A stretch of DNA of 64,000 nt. Source: Sabulicella glaciei (GTDB taxonomy: Bacteria > Pseudomonadota > Alphaproteobacteria > Acetobacterales > Acetobacteraceae). How positions within the stretch are numbered: position 1 is the first letter of the stretch; the number at the start of each line of letters is the position of its first letter. Positions 27,247 to 36,103 of the stretch are shown piece by piece. The translations under genes were made by a program, and so were the position numbers. The notes under the pieces are model-generated. The model was not told the origin of the DNA and made no database searches. It saw only the letters and a program-made list of their open reading frames with translations. Location: positions 401,510 through 465,509 of the forward strand of contig NZ_JAPFQI010000001.1 of NCBI RefSeq assembly GCF_026183895.1, written 5' to 3'.

Positions 27247-27907
27247 AGCCCTTTTCCTTCAGGCTCGCCGGCACCCAATCGCGCGGCCAGCGCCCGTTGC
27301 GGATATCCTCCTCCGCCTTGATCTCCTTGGCCTGGTGCTGCTCCGCCGCGGCGATCACCGATTCGGCCTCGTCCAGCGGCACCACCACCACCCCATCCTC
27401 GTCGCAGCAGATCAGGTCGCCCGGCATCACCACCTGCCCGCCGCATGAGATCGGGGTGCCGATCTCGCCCGGGCCTTCCTTCCAGGGGCCCGCGGGGGTG
27501 TGGCCCTTGGCCCAAACGCCCAACTCCATCTTGGCCAGCGAGGCGACGTCGCGCACCGCGCCGTCGATGACGACGCCGGCCACGCCGCGCACCATGGCAT
27601 GACCCAGCATCAGGTCGCCCATCAGCGCGACGGACAGGTCGCCATTGCCGTCGCAGACGATGATGTCGCCAGGCTGGGCCATGTCCACCGCGCGGTGCAG
27701 CATCAGGTTGTCGCCCGAGCGCGCCTTCACCGTGAAGGCTGGCCCCACCATGCGCTTGCGCCCGCCATAGGCGTGGAACGTGCCGGAGAGCGACTGCATC
27801 CGGTTCATCACGTCGCCGACATTGGCGGCCGGCACCTTTGCGGCGCGCTGCGCCAGGGCGGGATCGACTCGACGCGTCACGTCGCGCACGCGGAATCCGA
27901 TGGTCAT
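27233..27907 (-). CDS. RraA-like protein (HMG/CHA aldolase family)
   Basis: This 224-residue protein belongs to the RraA/4-hydroxy-4-methyl-2-oxoglutarate aldolase family. It has ANVGDVMNRMQSLSG near the N-terminus and the central DNGN-like segment IIVCDGNGDLSVALMGDLM. GVAGVVIDGAVRDVASLA contains the Arg-Asp pair that binds metal and substrate in aldolases. The C-terminal Trp-rich tail (NGRWPRDWVPASLKEKG) is typical of the aldolase-type members rather than the RNase E inhibitor. The start at 27907 has GGAGGAG upstream. Divergent from the lipid A operon by about 180 bp. Confidence 0.85.
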   Translation of the reverse strand: MTIGFRVRDVTRRVDPALAQRAAKVPAANVGDVMNRMQSLSGTFHAYGGRKRMVGPAFTVKARSGDNLMLHRAVDMAQPGDIIVCDGNGDLSVALMGDLMLGHAMVRGVAGVVIDGAVRDVASLAKMELGVWAKGHTPAGPWKEGPGEIGTPISCGGQVVMPGDLICCDEDGVVVVPLDEAESVIAAAEQHQAKEIKAEEDIRNGRWPRDWVPASLKEKGCEGG

Positions 27908-28089
27908 TCTGTCTCCTCCTCGAACGGGTTCGGCTGGAGCGGAGGGCACCACGGAATGGCGCGCGCCGCCAGGGGTGGCGGCGAGTCGGGCTGGCGAGGC
28001 ATGTGCGTGGTGCAGCGTTCATGCAAGCTTCACGTGCAACGCAAGCTTTCTCGTCGCATTGCCGCAGCAGGCAGAACGGAATCCGACGC

Positions 28090-28866
28090 ATGTTGCAGGC
28101 TCGCAGCGTCTTCGTCTCGGACATCCATCTCGGGACGCGTGGTGCCCGTGCCGACATGCTCCTCGATCTCCTGCGTGAGGTGAGGTGCGAGCATCTCTAT
28201 CTCGTCGGCGACGTGGTGGATGGCTGGCGTCTCCGCAAATCCTGGTACTGGCAGCCCGAGTTCAGCGAGGTGATCCGCACCGTCATCGCCCTGTCGCAAT
28301 CCGGCGTCACGGTCACCTACATCCCCGGCAATCACGACGAGATCTTCCGCGACTGGCTCCATCTCGACGTCGCGGGCGTGCGCATCCGGCGCGAGGCAGT
28401 GCATCTCGGCGCCGATGGCCGCCGCTTCCTCGTCATCCATGGCGACGAGTTCGACGGCGTGATCCGCTACGCCAAGTTCCTCGCCTATCTGGGCGACTGG
28501 GCCTACGACACGACGCTGGTGTTGAACCGCTGGTTCAACGTGGCGCGACGCAAGCTCGGCTACCCCTACTGGTCGCTCTCAGCCTGGCTGAAGCGCCAGG
28601 TGAAGGAGGCGGTCAAGGCCATCGACCGCTTCGAGGTCGCGTTGGCGAACGAGGCGAAGAGGCGCGGGCTGGACGGCGTGATCTGCGGCCACATCCACCA
28701 CGCGGAGATGCGCCACGTCCACGGCGTGCTCTACATGAACGATGGGGACTGGGTGGAAAGCTGCACCGCCCTGATCGAGCACGCGGATGGCCGCTTCGAA
28801 CTGGTGGACTGGCCGGCCCGCATTCGCGCCCGCGAGGCGGCGGAAGCGGAGGACGCCTTGGCGTGA
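28090..28866 (+). CDS. LpxH-like metallophosphoesterase
   Basis: This 258-residue calcineurin-like phosphoesterase is related to UDP-2,3-diacylglucosamine diphosphatase. Metal motifs are in order: FVSDIHLGTRG (D-x-H), YLVGDVVDGW (GD-x2-D), YIPGNHDEIF (GNHD), VIHGDEFDG (H) and CGHIHHAEM (GHxH). It is longer than LpxH, with a basic middle segment, so it may be an LpxH paralogue acting on another lipid pyrophosphate. It is the first gene of a five-gene rightward operon that ends in kdtA and lpxK, which supports an envelope lipid role. The next gene overlaps by one base (TGATG). Confidence 0.88.
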   Translation: MLQARSVFVSDIHLGTRGARADMLLDLLREVRCEHLYLVGDVVDGWRLRKSWYWQPEFSEVIRTVIALSQSGVTVTYIPGNHDEIFRDWLHLDVAGVRIRREAVHLGADGRRFLVIHGDEFDGVIRYAKFLAYLGDWAYDTTLVLNRWFNVARRKLGYPYWSLSAWLKRQVKEAVKAIDRFEVALANEAKRRGLDGVICGHIHHAEMRHVHGVLYMNDGDWVESCTALIEHADGRFELVDWPARIRAREAAEAEDALA

Positions 28867-29891
28867 TGGCGGCTTCCGGGGAGGCGCCGATCCGCCTCCT
28901 CTTCATCTCCGACGCCTGGCGGCCTCAGGTGAACGGCGTCGTCCGCACCCTGGAAGCGGTGGCCGGGTCATTGCGGGAGGCGGGCGACGCGGTGGAGGTG
29001 ATCGGTCCCGACCGGTTCCGCTCCCTGCCCATGCCGTTCTACCCCGAGATCCGGTTGGCGCTCCGGCCGGGCCGCGACATTCCTCGCATGGTCGAGGAAG
29101 CGGCCCCGACGCACCTACACATCGCCACCGAAGGGCCGCTCGGCCTGGCCGCGCGGCGGCTTTGCCTTCAGCGCGGCTGGCAGTTCACCACGAGCTTCCA
29201 TACGCGCTTCGCGGAATACGTGGAGGCGCGCACACGCATCCCGGCGTCGCTCACCTGGGCGTGGCTGCGCCGCTTCCACCGCCCGGCCGGCGCCACCTTC
29301 GCCGCGACCGCGACGCTGCGCGAGGAACTCACGACGCGCGGCTTCCGCCACATCCTGGCCTGGACGCGCGGCGTAGACCTCGCCTTGTTCCGGCGTGAGG
29401 GGCGGCGCGATGCATGGGACGGGTTGGCGCGGCCAATCTGGCTGCATGCGGGGCGCGTCGCGGTGGAAAAGAACATCGAGGCCTTTCTGCGCCTCGACCT
29501 GCCGGGAACCAAGGTGGTGGTCGGCGACGGGCCGCGCAGGCCGGCGCTGCAGGCGGCTTTCCCGGACGCGCATTTCGCCGGCTGGCGTCATGGCGAGGCC
29601 CTGGCCGACGCCTATCGCTCCGCCGACGTATTGGTCTTTCCCTCCCGCACGGACACATTCGGCCTCGTCATGTTGGAGGCAATGGCCTGCGGCACCCCGG
29701 TGGCCGGCTTCCCCGTCATGGGGCCGCGCGACGTGGTGGGGGAGGGCGGCGCCGTCGACGAGGACCTGTCCCGCGCCTGCCACCTCGCACTGGAGGTCCC
29801 GCGCGAGGCCGCCCTTGCGGTCGCGCGGCGTCACTCCTGGGAAGCGGCGGCGCGGATGCTGCGCGACGGGCTGGTTCCAATGCGGGTCTAG
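28866..29891 (+). CDS. family 4-type (GT-B) glycosyltransferase
   Basis: This 341-residue glycosyltransferase has the N-terminal LLFISDAWRPQVNGVVRTLE start and a C-terminal nucleotide-sugar domain with HAGRVAVEKNIEAFL. The donor motif is VLVFPSRTDTFGLVMLEAMA, holding the E-x7-E pattern of GT4 enzymes. Close relatives (alpha-mannosyltransferase/digalactosyl-type) decorate membrane lipids. Its place between an LpxH-like gene and lipid A genes suggests glycosylation of an envelope lipid or LPS core. ATG 28866 overlaps the previous stop; a GTG three bases upstream is an alternative. Confidence 0.88.
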   Translation: MAASGEAPIRLLFISDAWRPQVNGVVRTLEAVAGSLREAGDAVEVIGPDRFRSLPMPFYPEIRLALRPGRDIPRMVEEAAPTHLHIATEGPLGLAARRLCLQRGWQFTTSFHTRFAEYVEARTRIPASLTWAWLRRFHRPAGATFAATATLREELTTRGFRHILAWTRGVDLALFRREGRRDAWDGLARPIWLHAGRVAVEKNIEAFLRLDLPGTKVVVGDGPRRPALQAAFPDAHFAGWRHGEALADAYRSADVLVFPSRTDTFGLVMLEAMACGTPVAGFPVMGPRDVVGEGGAVDEDLSRACHLALEVPREAALAVARRHSWEAAARMLRDGLVPMRV

Positions 29892-29933
29892 GCTTGCGCC
29901 GCCGGGCGCGCCGTGCCACGGCCCAAGGTGACG

Positions 29934-30590
29934 ATGCTGCGCCGTATCAAGCGACACCCTGCCTTCCAGACCGGCGCTGCCCGGCTCCTGGGCCTCTACC
30001 TCGCCTTCGTGTACCGCACGACGCGCTGGCGCATCCTCGGCTGGGAGCACGCCGAGGCGACGGGCGGCCACTTCATCCTGGCCTTCTGGCACGAGTGCCT
30101 GCCCCTCATGCCACGCCTGATGGAGGAGGCGCGGGAGAAGGGCCTGGCTTCGACCGTGCATGTCCTGGTGTCGCGCCACCGCGACGGCCGCCTCATCGGG
30201 GAGGTGGTGGATCGCTTCGGTCTGCGCCTCGTCCATGCCTCTTCCTCCCGGGGCGGGGCGGCCGGTCTCCTGTCGCTTCTGCGCCTCACCCGGGCGGGCG
30301 AGGTGGTGGCGATCACCCCGGACGGGCCGCGCGGCCCGCGCCGGGTCGCCGCGCCCGGCATCGCGCAGCTGGCCACCATGGCGCGCCTGCCGGTGATGGC
30401 GGCCGCCGCCTTCACCTCGCAAGGCATCCGGCTTCGCTCCTGGGATCGGATGGTGGTGCCATTGCCGTTTGGCCGTGGGGTGTTTGCGCTGGAGCCTCCC
30501 GTGCCGCATGAGGCCGGGCTTTCCGCGATCGAGGCGGCGCTGAACGCCGCTGCCGAGCGCGCCGAGGCCGAGGCGGGGCCTCCGCGATGA
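29934..30590 (+). CDS. lysophospholipid acyltransferase-like protein (DUF374)
   Basis: This 218-residue protein of the DUF374 group is related to lipid acyltransferases. The active-site-like motif is FWHECLPLM (residues about 52-60), where the usual H-x4-D is modified. A second block contains ITPDGPRGPRRVAAPG. An N-terminal hydrophobic helix (ARLLGLYLAFVYRTT) should anchor it to the membrane. ATG 29934 was chosen because AAGGTG precedes it; a GTG at 29913 would add seven residues. The gene sits in the lipid A operon and its stop overlaps the kdtA start (ATGA), so a role in lipid A or another envelope lipid is likely. Confidence 0.85.
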   Translation: MLRRIKRHPAFQTGAARLLGLYLAFVYRTTRWRILGWEHAEATGGHFILAFWHECLPLMPRLMEEAREKGLASTVHVLVSRHRDGRLIGEVVDRFGLRLVHASSSRGGAAGLLSLLRLTRAGEVVAITPDGPRGPRRVAAPGIAQLATMARLPVMAAAAFTSQGIRLRSWDRMVVPLPFGRGVFALEPPVPHEAGLSAIEAALNAAAERAEAEAGPPR

Positions 30591-31834
30591 GCAACCTCTG
30601 GCACGGCATCGCGACGATCGCTGCGCCGGCGCTCCGGCTGCACCTGCGCCGCCGCGCCCAGCGCGGGAAGGAAGACCCGTCCCGCCTGGGCGAGCGCGAG
30701 GGGCACGGTGCGGCCCGCCCAGAAGGGCGCGTCTTCTGGCTCCACGCCGCCAGCGTGGGCGAAAGCCTGTCCGTCCTGCCGTTGCTGGAGGCGCTGTTGG
30801 CGCGCGACCCGCGCCTGTCCGTCCTGCTCACCACCGGCACCGTCACCTCCGCGACGTTGCTGCCAAAGCGCCTGCCGGACGCGCTGTCGGGACGTGTCCA
30901 GCATCGCTACGCGCCGCTCGACGTGCCGGGCTGGGTGGAGCGCTTCCTTGACGGCTGGCGACCCGATGCCGCCGGCTTCGTCGAGAGCGAGTTGTGGCCC
31001 AACACCCTGTCCGCGCTGAGCCAACGCGGCATCCCGGTGGCCCTGATCAATGCCCGGCTTTCCGCCCGCTCCTTCGAGCGCTGGCGCCGCTGGGCGCCCG
31101 CCTTGGCCGGGCGGCTGCTGGGCGGGCTTTCGCTGGTCCTGCCGCGCTCCGCCGAGGATGCCGAGCGCGTCTCGGCACTTGGCGCGCGGCGCGTCGCCGC
31201 CCCGGCCGACCTCAAGCAATCCGCCGCACCGCTTCCTGCGGAGCCGGAGGCGCTGGCGGCATTGCGGGCGGCGGTCGGCGCCCGCCCGGTCCTGCTGGCC
31301 GCCTCCACCCATCCGGGCGAGGAGGAGCAGGTGATCGCCGCCCATCAGGCCAGCGGCGTGCCGGACCTCCTCACCATCCTCGCCCCCCGCCACCCCGAGC
31401 GTGGCGCCGAGCTCGCCGCCCTCACGGGGGCAGGGCGTCGCTCGGCGAAAGCGCTGCCTGATGCCGCGCCCTTTCACGTCGCGGACACGATCGGCGAGCT
31501 GGGCCTGTTCTACCGGCTTGCCGGAGTCTCCTTCGTCGGCGGCAGCCTGGTTCCGCATGGCGGGCAGAATCCGCTGGAGGCGGTGCGGCTGGGCTGCCCC
31601 GTGCTGATGGGGCCGCACCGGCAGAACTTCACCGAGCAGACTGATGCCCTGATCGCGGCCGGTGCCCTGCGCCCCGTCGCAGACGCCGCTGCGCTGGCGG
31701 AGGCGGTGCATGACGTGCTAACCAATCCCGCCTCGGCAGACGCGATGCGTCGCGCGGCCGGGGGCTTCGCCGATGCGGCCGCGCATGTCCCGGCCCGCAT
31801 GGCGGAGGAGTTGCTGGGCCTGATGCCGGGCTGA
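30587..31834 (+). CDS. waaA: 3-deoxy-D-manno-octulosonic acid (Kdo) transferase
   Basis: This 415-residue enzyme transfers Kdo from CMP-Kdo to the lipid A precursor at the inner membrane. Signatures include FWLHAASVGESLSVLPLLEA with the catalytic Glu of the ASVGE motif, VLLTTGTVTSATLLPKRLP, GFVESELWPNTLSAL, and late SFVGGSLVPHGGQNPLEAV with GPHRQNFTEQ. Length matches WaaA/KdtA. It overlaps the upstream acyltransferase by four bases, and lpxK follows in the same reading frame after 36 bp. Confidence 0.94.
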   Translation: MSNLWHGIATIAAPALRLHLRRRAQRGKEDPSRLGEREGHGAARPEGRVFWLHAASVGESLSVLPLLEALLARDPRLSVLLTTGTVTSATLLPKRLPDALSGRVQHRYAPLDVPGWVERFLDGWRPDAAGFVESELWPNTLSALSQRGIPVALINARLSARSFERWRRWAPALAGRLLGGLSLVLPRSAEDAERVSALGARRVAAPADLKQSAAPLPAEPEALAALRAAVGARPVLLAASTHPGEEEQVIAAHQASGVPDLLTILAPRHPERGAELAALTGAGRRSAKALPDAAPFHVADTIGELGLFYRLAGVSFVGGSLVPHGGQNPLEAVRLGCPVLMGPHRQNFTEQTDALIAAGALRPVADAAALAEAVHDVLTNPASADAMRRAAGGFADAAAHVPARMAEELLGLMPG

Positions 31835-31870
31835 ACCCCCGCCGGGCCACACGAGAAGGAGACGAGGACC

Positions 31871-32863
31871 ATCGGCATCCGTGCCCCCGAATTCTGGGGA
31901 CGCGGCGGGGGAATCTGGCCCCTGCTGCTCCGTCCCGCCGCGGCGGCCTATGCCCGAGCCACCGCGCGCCGCGTGTCCCAGCCCGGCTGGAAGGCGCCCG
32001 TCCCGGTGATCTGCTGCGGCGGCGCCACGGCCGGCGGCGCTGGCAAGACCACGCTGGCGCTGGAGGCGGGCCGGCGTCTCGCCGAGCGCGGCCTGTCGCC
32101 GCATTTCCTGCTGCGTGGTTATGGCGGATCCCTCAAGGGGCCGGTCCGTGTGGACCCGGCGGAGCATGACAGCAACAAGGTTGGTGACGAGGCGCTGCTC
32201 CTCGCGGCGCTGGCGCCCACCTGGGTCAGCGCCGACCGTGCCGAGGGCGCGCGCCACGCCGTCCAGGCGGGGGCAGGAGTCATCATCATGGATGACGGGC
32301 TGCAGAACCCGACGCTGGAAAAATCCCTCGCACTGCTGACCATCGACGGCTCCTACGGCTTCGGCAACGGACACGTGATTCCCGCAGGGCCACTGCGGGA
32401 GCCGGTGGCCCTCGTGGCCGCGCGCTGCCAGGCGGCCGTGCTGGTCGGCGAGGACGAGACGGGCGCGCTGGCCACCCTGCCACCGGAGTTGCCGGTGCTG
32501 CGTGCCTCGCTGGTCCCGGGGCCGGAAATGGAGGAGTTGCGCGGCGGCAGCGTGTTCGCCTTCTGCGGCATCGGCAATCCGCGGAAATTCTTCAACACGC
32601 TGCGGACCGGCGGTGCAGTGCTGGCCGGCAGCGAGGCCTTCGCCGACCATTACCCCTTTGATGCCAGCGACCTGCGCCGCCTTCTGGCGGAGGCCGACAA
32701 GCTCTCCGCCATCCCGGTCACCACGCGCAAGGACTGGGTCCGCATCCCCGTCGACTTCCGTTCCCAGGTCAAGGTCGTCAGCGTCTCCCTCCAATGGGAG
32801 GACGAGGCCGCCTTCGATGCCCTGCTGCGCGGCTGCGGCGCGACGGCGCCCGCCGCTATTTGA
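31871..32863 (+). CDS. lpxK: tetraacyldisaccharide 4'-kinase LpxK, apparent ATC start
   Basis: LpxK phosphorylates the 4' position of the lipid A disaccharide. The P-loop GGATAGGAGKTT (about residues 50-61), LLRGYGGSLKGPVRV, VGDEALLLA and the catalytic IIMDDGLQNPT are all visible. Homologues begin near RAPEFW followed by a membrane helix, and both are encoded here (IRAPEFWGRGG, then WPLLLRPAAAAYARATARR). No ATG, GTG or TTG exists in frame between the kdtA stop and that region. The expected position, nine bases after AAGGAG, has ATC (31871), with a second ATC at 31877. The first canonical start, GTG 31973, would remove the membrane helix. Confidence 0.9.
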   Translation: MGIRAPEFWGRGGGIWPLLLRPAAAAYARATARRVSQPGWKAPVPVICCGGATAGGAGKTTLALEAGRRLAERGLSPHFLLRGYGGSLKGPVRVDPAEHDSNKVGDEALLLAALAPTWVSADRAEGARHAVQAGAGVIIMDDGLQNPTLEKSLALLTIDGSYGFGNGHVIPAGPLREPVALVAARCQAAVLVGEDETGALATLPPELPVLRASLVPGPEMEELRGGSVFAFCGIGNPRKFFNTLRTGGAVLAGSEAFADHYPFDASDLRRLLAEADKLSAIPVTTRKDWVRIPVDFRSQVKVVSVSLQWEDEAAFDALLRGCGATAPAAI

Positions 32864-34424
32864 ACAGCACCGAGGGCAGCCAGGTCGCGAGCTGCGGAAA
32901 AGCCAGGACCAGCCCCAGCCCGAGGAGCTGGATGCCAACAAAGGGCAGGATGCCGCGATACACGTGCTGCGAGGTGACGCCCGGTGGGAGCACACCCTGA
33001 ATGTAGAACAGGGTTGGCCCCAGCGGCGGCGTCAGGAACGAGGTCTGGAGGTTGATGGCGATCAGCACGCCCAGCCAGATCGGGTCCACCCCCATCTGCA
33101 GCAGCACCGGCCCAACGATGGGGATGACGATGATTGCGATCTCCACGAAGTCGAGCGGAAAGCCGAGCACGAAGACGATCAGCATCACCACCAGCAGGGC
33201 GCCATATTTCCCGCCCGGGATCATCTCCAGGAACTCGCGAATCAAGTCATCCCCGCCCAGGCCGCGGAAGACGAGCGAGAACAGCGTGGCGCCGATCAGC
33301 GTCGCGAAGATCATCGCGGTCACGCTCATGGTGGCGTGGGAGACGGAGCCGAGCACACCGCGGCGGAATGCCCGCCGTAGCGATTCGGCGATGCCGTAGG
33401 CGAGGCCGAGCGCCAGCCCGAGCGCCACCCAGCTCGCGGCAAGATCGGCGGTCGACACTTCCTGCCGGCCCAGCCGCATGTCGAAGACGGAGCCGAGGGC
33501 AACCAGCGATACGGCGCAGATCGCGCCGATGTAGATGGGCCACGGCTTTCCCCGCTCGACCCGCAGCCCGGCCAGCAGTGTGGCGCCCACGGCGCCGACG
33601 GAGGCGGCCTCGGTCGGCGTGGCGATGCCCGCGAGGATGGAGCCCAGAACTGCGACGATCAACGCGATGGGCGGCACCAGCGCCTCGGCCAGCTGCCAAC
33701 CGGAGACGTGCTCCGCCTCGCCGCGCGGCAGGGCCGGCCCCACCTCGGGCCGCAGCCAGGAGAGGGTGAGCTGATAAAGGATGTAGAGACCCGCGAGCAT
33801 CAGCCCCGGGATCATCGACCCGGCGAAGAGCTGCCCCACGGAGATGGTCTCGACGCTGAACAGGCCCTGCGCCAGCTGCGCCTGCTGATAGGCGGCGGCC
33901 AGCACCTCGCCCAGGATGACCATGACGGTGGAAGGCGGGATGATCTGCCCCAGCGTCCCAGCGGCGCAGATGGAGCCTGTGGCGAAGCCCGGCTCGTAGC
34001 CACGCTTCATCATGGCGGGCAGGGCGATCAGCCCCATCGTCACCACCGTCGCGCCGACGATGCCGGTCGAGGCCGCGAGCAGCGCTCCCACCACCGAGAC
34101 GGACACCGCTAGGCCGCCGCGCACCGTGCCGAAGAGGCGGCCCATCGCTTCCAGCAACTCGGGCGCGATGCGGGATCGCTCCAGCATCATCCCCATGAAG
34201 ATGAAGAGCGGGATGGCGATCAGCACCTCGCTCGTCATCGTGCCGAAGAGGCGCTGCGCCAGGGCACCCAGCATGAACGGGTCGAAAGCGCCGAACAAAA
34301 TGCCAAGACCGGCGAAGACGATGGAGCAGCCGGTTAGGATGAACACGACCGGGATGCCCGTCATGATGAGGGTGCACAGCGCCACCATCATCAGCAGGTC
34401 GAGGATGGACCCGATACTGGTCAT
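32856..34424 (-). CDS. dctM: TRAP transporter large permease DctM
   Basis: This 522-residue inner-membrane protein has at least twelve helices and the DctM signatures IAIPLFIFMGMMLERS, GALLAASTGIVGATVVTMG, GTLGQIIPPSTVMVILGEVL and SFLTPPLGPTLFYIQG. It is longer than typical DctM (about 430) because of an extra segment near residues 300-370 with additional helices, as seen in the mannitol/chloroaromatic subgroup. It forms the channel of a tripartite importer with DctQ and DctP just upstream. Its ATG overlaps the dctQ stop by four bases. Its 3' end overlaps lpxK convergently by eight bases. Confidence 0.93.
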   Translation of the reverse strand: MTSIGSILDLLMMVALCTLIMTGIPVVFILTGCSIVFAGLGILFGAFDPFMLGALAQRLFGTMTSEVLIAIPLFIFMGMMLERSRIAPELLEAMGRLFGTVRGGLAVSVSVVGALLAASTGIVGATVVTMGLIALPAMMKRGYEPGFATGSICAAGTLGQIIPPSTVMVILGEVLAAAYQQAQLAQGLFSVETISVGQLFAGSMIPGLMLAGLYILYQLTLSWLRPEVGPALPRGEAEHVSGWQLAEALVPPIALIVAVLGSILAGIATPTEAASVGAVGATLLAGLRVERGKPWPIYIGAICAVSLVALGSVFDMRLGRQEVSTADLAASWVALGLALGLAYGIAESLRRAFRRGVLGSVSHATMSVTAMIFATLIGATLFSLVFRGLGGDDLIREFLEMIPGGKYGALLVVMLIVFVLGFPLDFVEIAIIVIPIVGPVLLQMGVDPIWLGVLIAINLQTSFLTPPLGPTLFYIQGVLPPGVTSQHVYRGILPFVGIQLLGLGLVLAFPQLATWLPSVLFK

Positions 34425-34969
34425 GCCTCGCCCACCGTCCGGCGCGAAGGAAAGAGCACGTCCGACGTCCCGGTGATCACCGCCAGCGCCCTGATCAGCA
34501 CCGACAGGCCCTGGATGGCGAGCAGCCCCGCCATCACCAGGATCAACGACTTGAGGTAAGGCTGGAACGGCAGCCCGCCATACTGCATCGGCCCCTCACC
34601 CATGCGGAACGACACCGCGACATAGCCCCAGGACGACCAGACCAGGAGCCAGCAGAATGGCAGGATCGTCACCAGCACGCCGACAAGATCCATCCACGCC
34701 TTGCCGCGCTCGGACCAGCGTCCGTAGAAGAAGTCCACGCGCACATGCGCATCGATCAGCAGCGCGTAGCCGATCGCCAGCATGAACAGCATGGCGTGGA
34801 CGTAGATCACCCCCTCCTGCATCCCGATGAAGGAGGAGCCGAAAGCGTAGCGCAGCACCACCACCGCGAATTGGAGCAACACCAGCAGCACCGCGAGCCA
34901 GCGGACCGTCATGCCGATGGCCCGCGAGACGGCGTCGATGCCGTTCGCGAGCGAGACGAGTGCGCGCAA
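34421..34969 (-). CDS. dctQ: TRAP transporter small permease DctQ
   Basis: A 182-residue protein with four membrane helices, including VVVLRYAFGSSFIGMQEGVI and the conserved HVRVDFFYGRWSERGKAWMD after helix 2. It pairs with DctM to form the membrane part of a TRAP importer. The start is TTG at 34969, five bases after the dctP stop, with a weak ribosome site, so it probably depends on translation of dctP. It overlaps dctM by four bases. Confidence 0.92.
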   Translation of the reverse strand: MRALVSLANGIDAVSRAIGMTVRWLAVLLVLLQFAVVVLRYAFGSSFIGMQEGVIYVHAMLFMLAIGYALLIDAHVRVDFFYGRWSERGKAWMDLVGVLVTILPFCWLLVWSSWGYVAVSFRMGEGPMQYGGLPFQPYLKSLILVMAGLLAIQGLSVLIRALAVITGTSDVLFPSRRTVGEA

Positions 34970-34973
34970 GTAA

Positions 34974-36059
34974 TCAGCCCCGGCGGATCGCGGCGCCGCG
35001 CGCGTTGAAGATCGCGCCGTAGCTCTGCATCATGTAGGCCTGCGACCGCTCGCGATAGGTCGCGTAGCTGTCGGCGATCTGCTTGACCTGCGCGTCGGAA
35101 TGGCTGCGGTACTCGGCCATCATGTCGGCAGCGGTGCTGGCGAAGACCTGCAGCAGCTCCCGCGGCACCTCGCGCACCGTCACGCCGTGGCGCGAGACCA
35201 ACTCCTGCAGCGCGATCGGATGGCGCGTGTCGTACTCGGTCGTCGTTTCCTCGTGGAGCGACAGGGCGGCGATGCGGACCACAGTCTTGAGGTCGTCCGG
35301 CAGGGCGTTCCAGCGCGCCATGTTGATGCCGATCTCCTCGGCGGAGGACGGCTCCTGCACGCCGGGGTAGTAGTAGTTCTTCGCTACCTGATGCAGGCCG
35401 AGGGGCAGGTCGGAGAAGGGGCCGACGAATTCCGCGGCATCGATGGTGCCGGATTGCAGGGCGGAGAAGATCTCGCCCGCCGGCAGCGTGACCACCGAGG
35501 CGCCGGCGCGGCGGAACATCTCGCCACCCAGCCCGGCGGTCCGGAAGCGCAGGCCACGGAAATCGTCGGCGGAGCGGATCTCGCGCCGGAAGAAGCCCAT
35601 CCACTGCGGCCCGCTGTCACCGACGATGAAGGGCTTGATGCCGAAGCGCGCATACATCTGGTCGTAAAGGGGCTGGCCGCCGCCATGCATCATCCAGCCC
35701 TGGCGCTCATAGGCGGTGAGGCCGAAGGGGAAGGAGCCGAAGAAGCCGATGCCCGGGCTTTTCGAGATCCAAAAGGAGGGAACGCCGTGATACAGATCCG
35801 CCGTACCCGCTGCCACCGCATCGAAGGCGCCCGGCGCCGGCACCACCTCGCCCGCCGCGAAGAGGCGCACGGTGAGCCGCCCGCCGGAAAGCTGGCCGAT
35901 GCGGTCCGCGCAGCGCTGCGCCGCCACGCCGGGACCGGGAAGGTTGCGCGGCCAGATCGTGACCATGCGCCATTCGATCCGTCCCTGAGACAGGGCAGGG
36001 GTGGCGAGGGCAGCCGCACCGGCGGCGGCCGAGGCGGCGAAGATGTTGCGGCGCTGCAT
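34974..36059 (-). CDS. dctP: TRAP transporter substrate-binding protein DctP
   Basis: This 361-residue periplasmic receptor has a signal peptide (FAASAAAGAAALATPALSQG). Mature landmarks are WRMVTIWPRNLPGPGVAAQR, the conserved arginine region DDFRGLRFRTAGLGGEMFRR, and AAEFVGPFSDLPLGLHQVAK. This profile belongs to the group annotated for mannitol/chloroaromatic compounds, in which ligands are mostly unproven. It starts at 36059 after GGAGAACGAACC. It follows the dioxygenase gene by 44 bp in the same direction. A HutC-like operator lies ahead of that pair, so its ligand may relate to histidine catabolism. Confidence 0.92.
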   Translation of the reverse strand: MQRRNIFAASAAAGAAALATPALSQGRIEWRMVTIWPRNLPGPGVAAQRCADRIGQLSGGRLTVRLFAAGEVVPAPGAFDAVAAGTADLYHGVPSFWISKSPGIGFFGSFPFGLTAYERQGWMMHGGGQPLYDQMYARFGIKPFIVGDSGPQWMGFFRREIRSADDFRGLRFRTAGLGGEMFRRAGASVVTLPAGEIFSALQSGTIDAAEFVGPFSDLPLGLHQVAKNYYYPGVQEPSSAEEIGINMARWNALPDDLKTVVRIAALSLHEETTTEYDTRHPIALQELVSRHGVTVREVPRELLQVFASTAADMMAEYRSHSDAQVKQIADSYATYRERSQAYMMQSYGAIFNARGAAIRRG

Positions 36060-36103
36060 GGTTCGTTCTCCGGATGCGCGGGGAAATTGGCAGAGGCGGG
36101 GCG

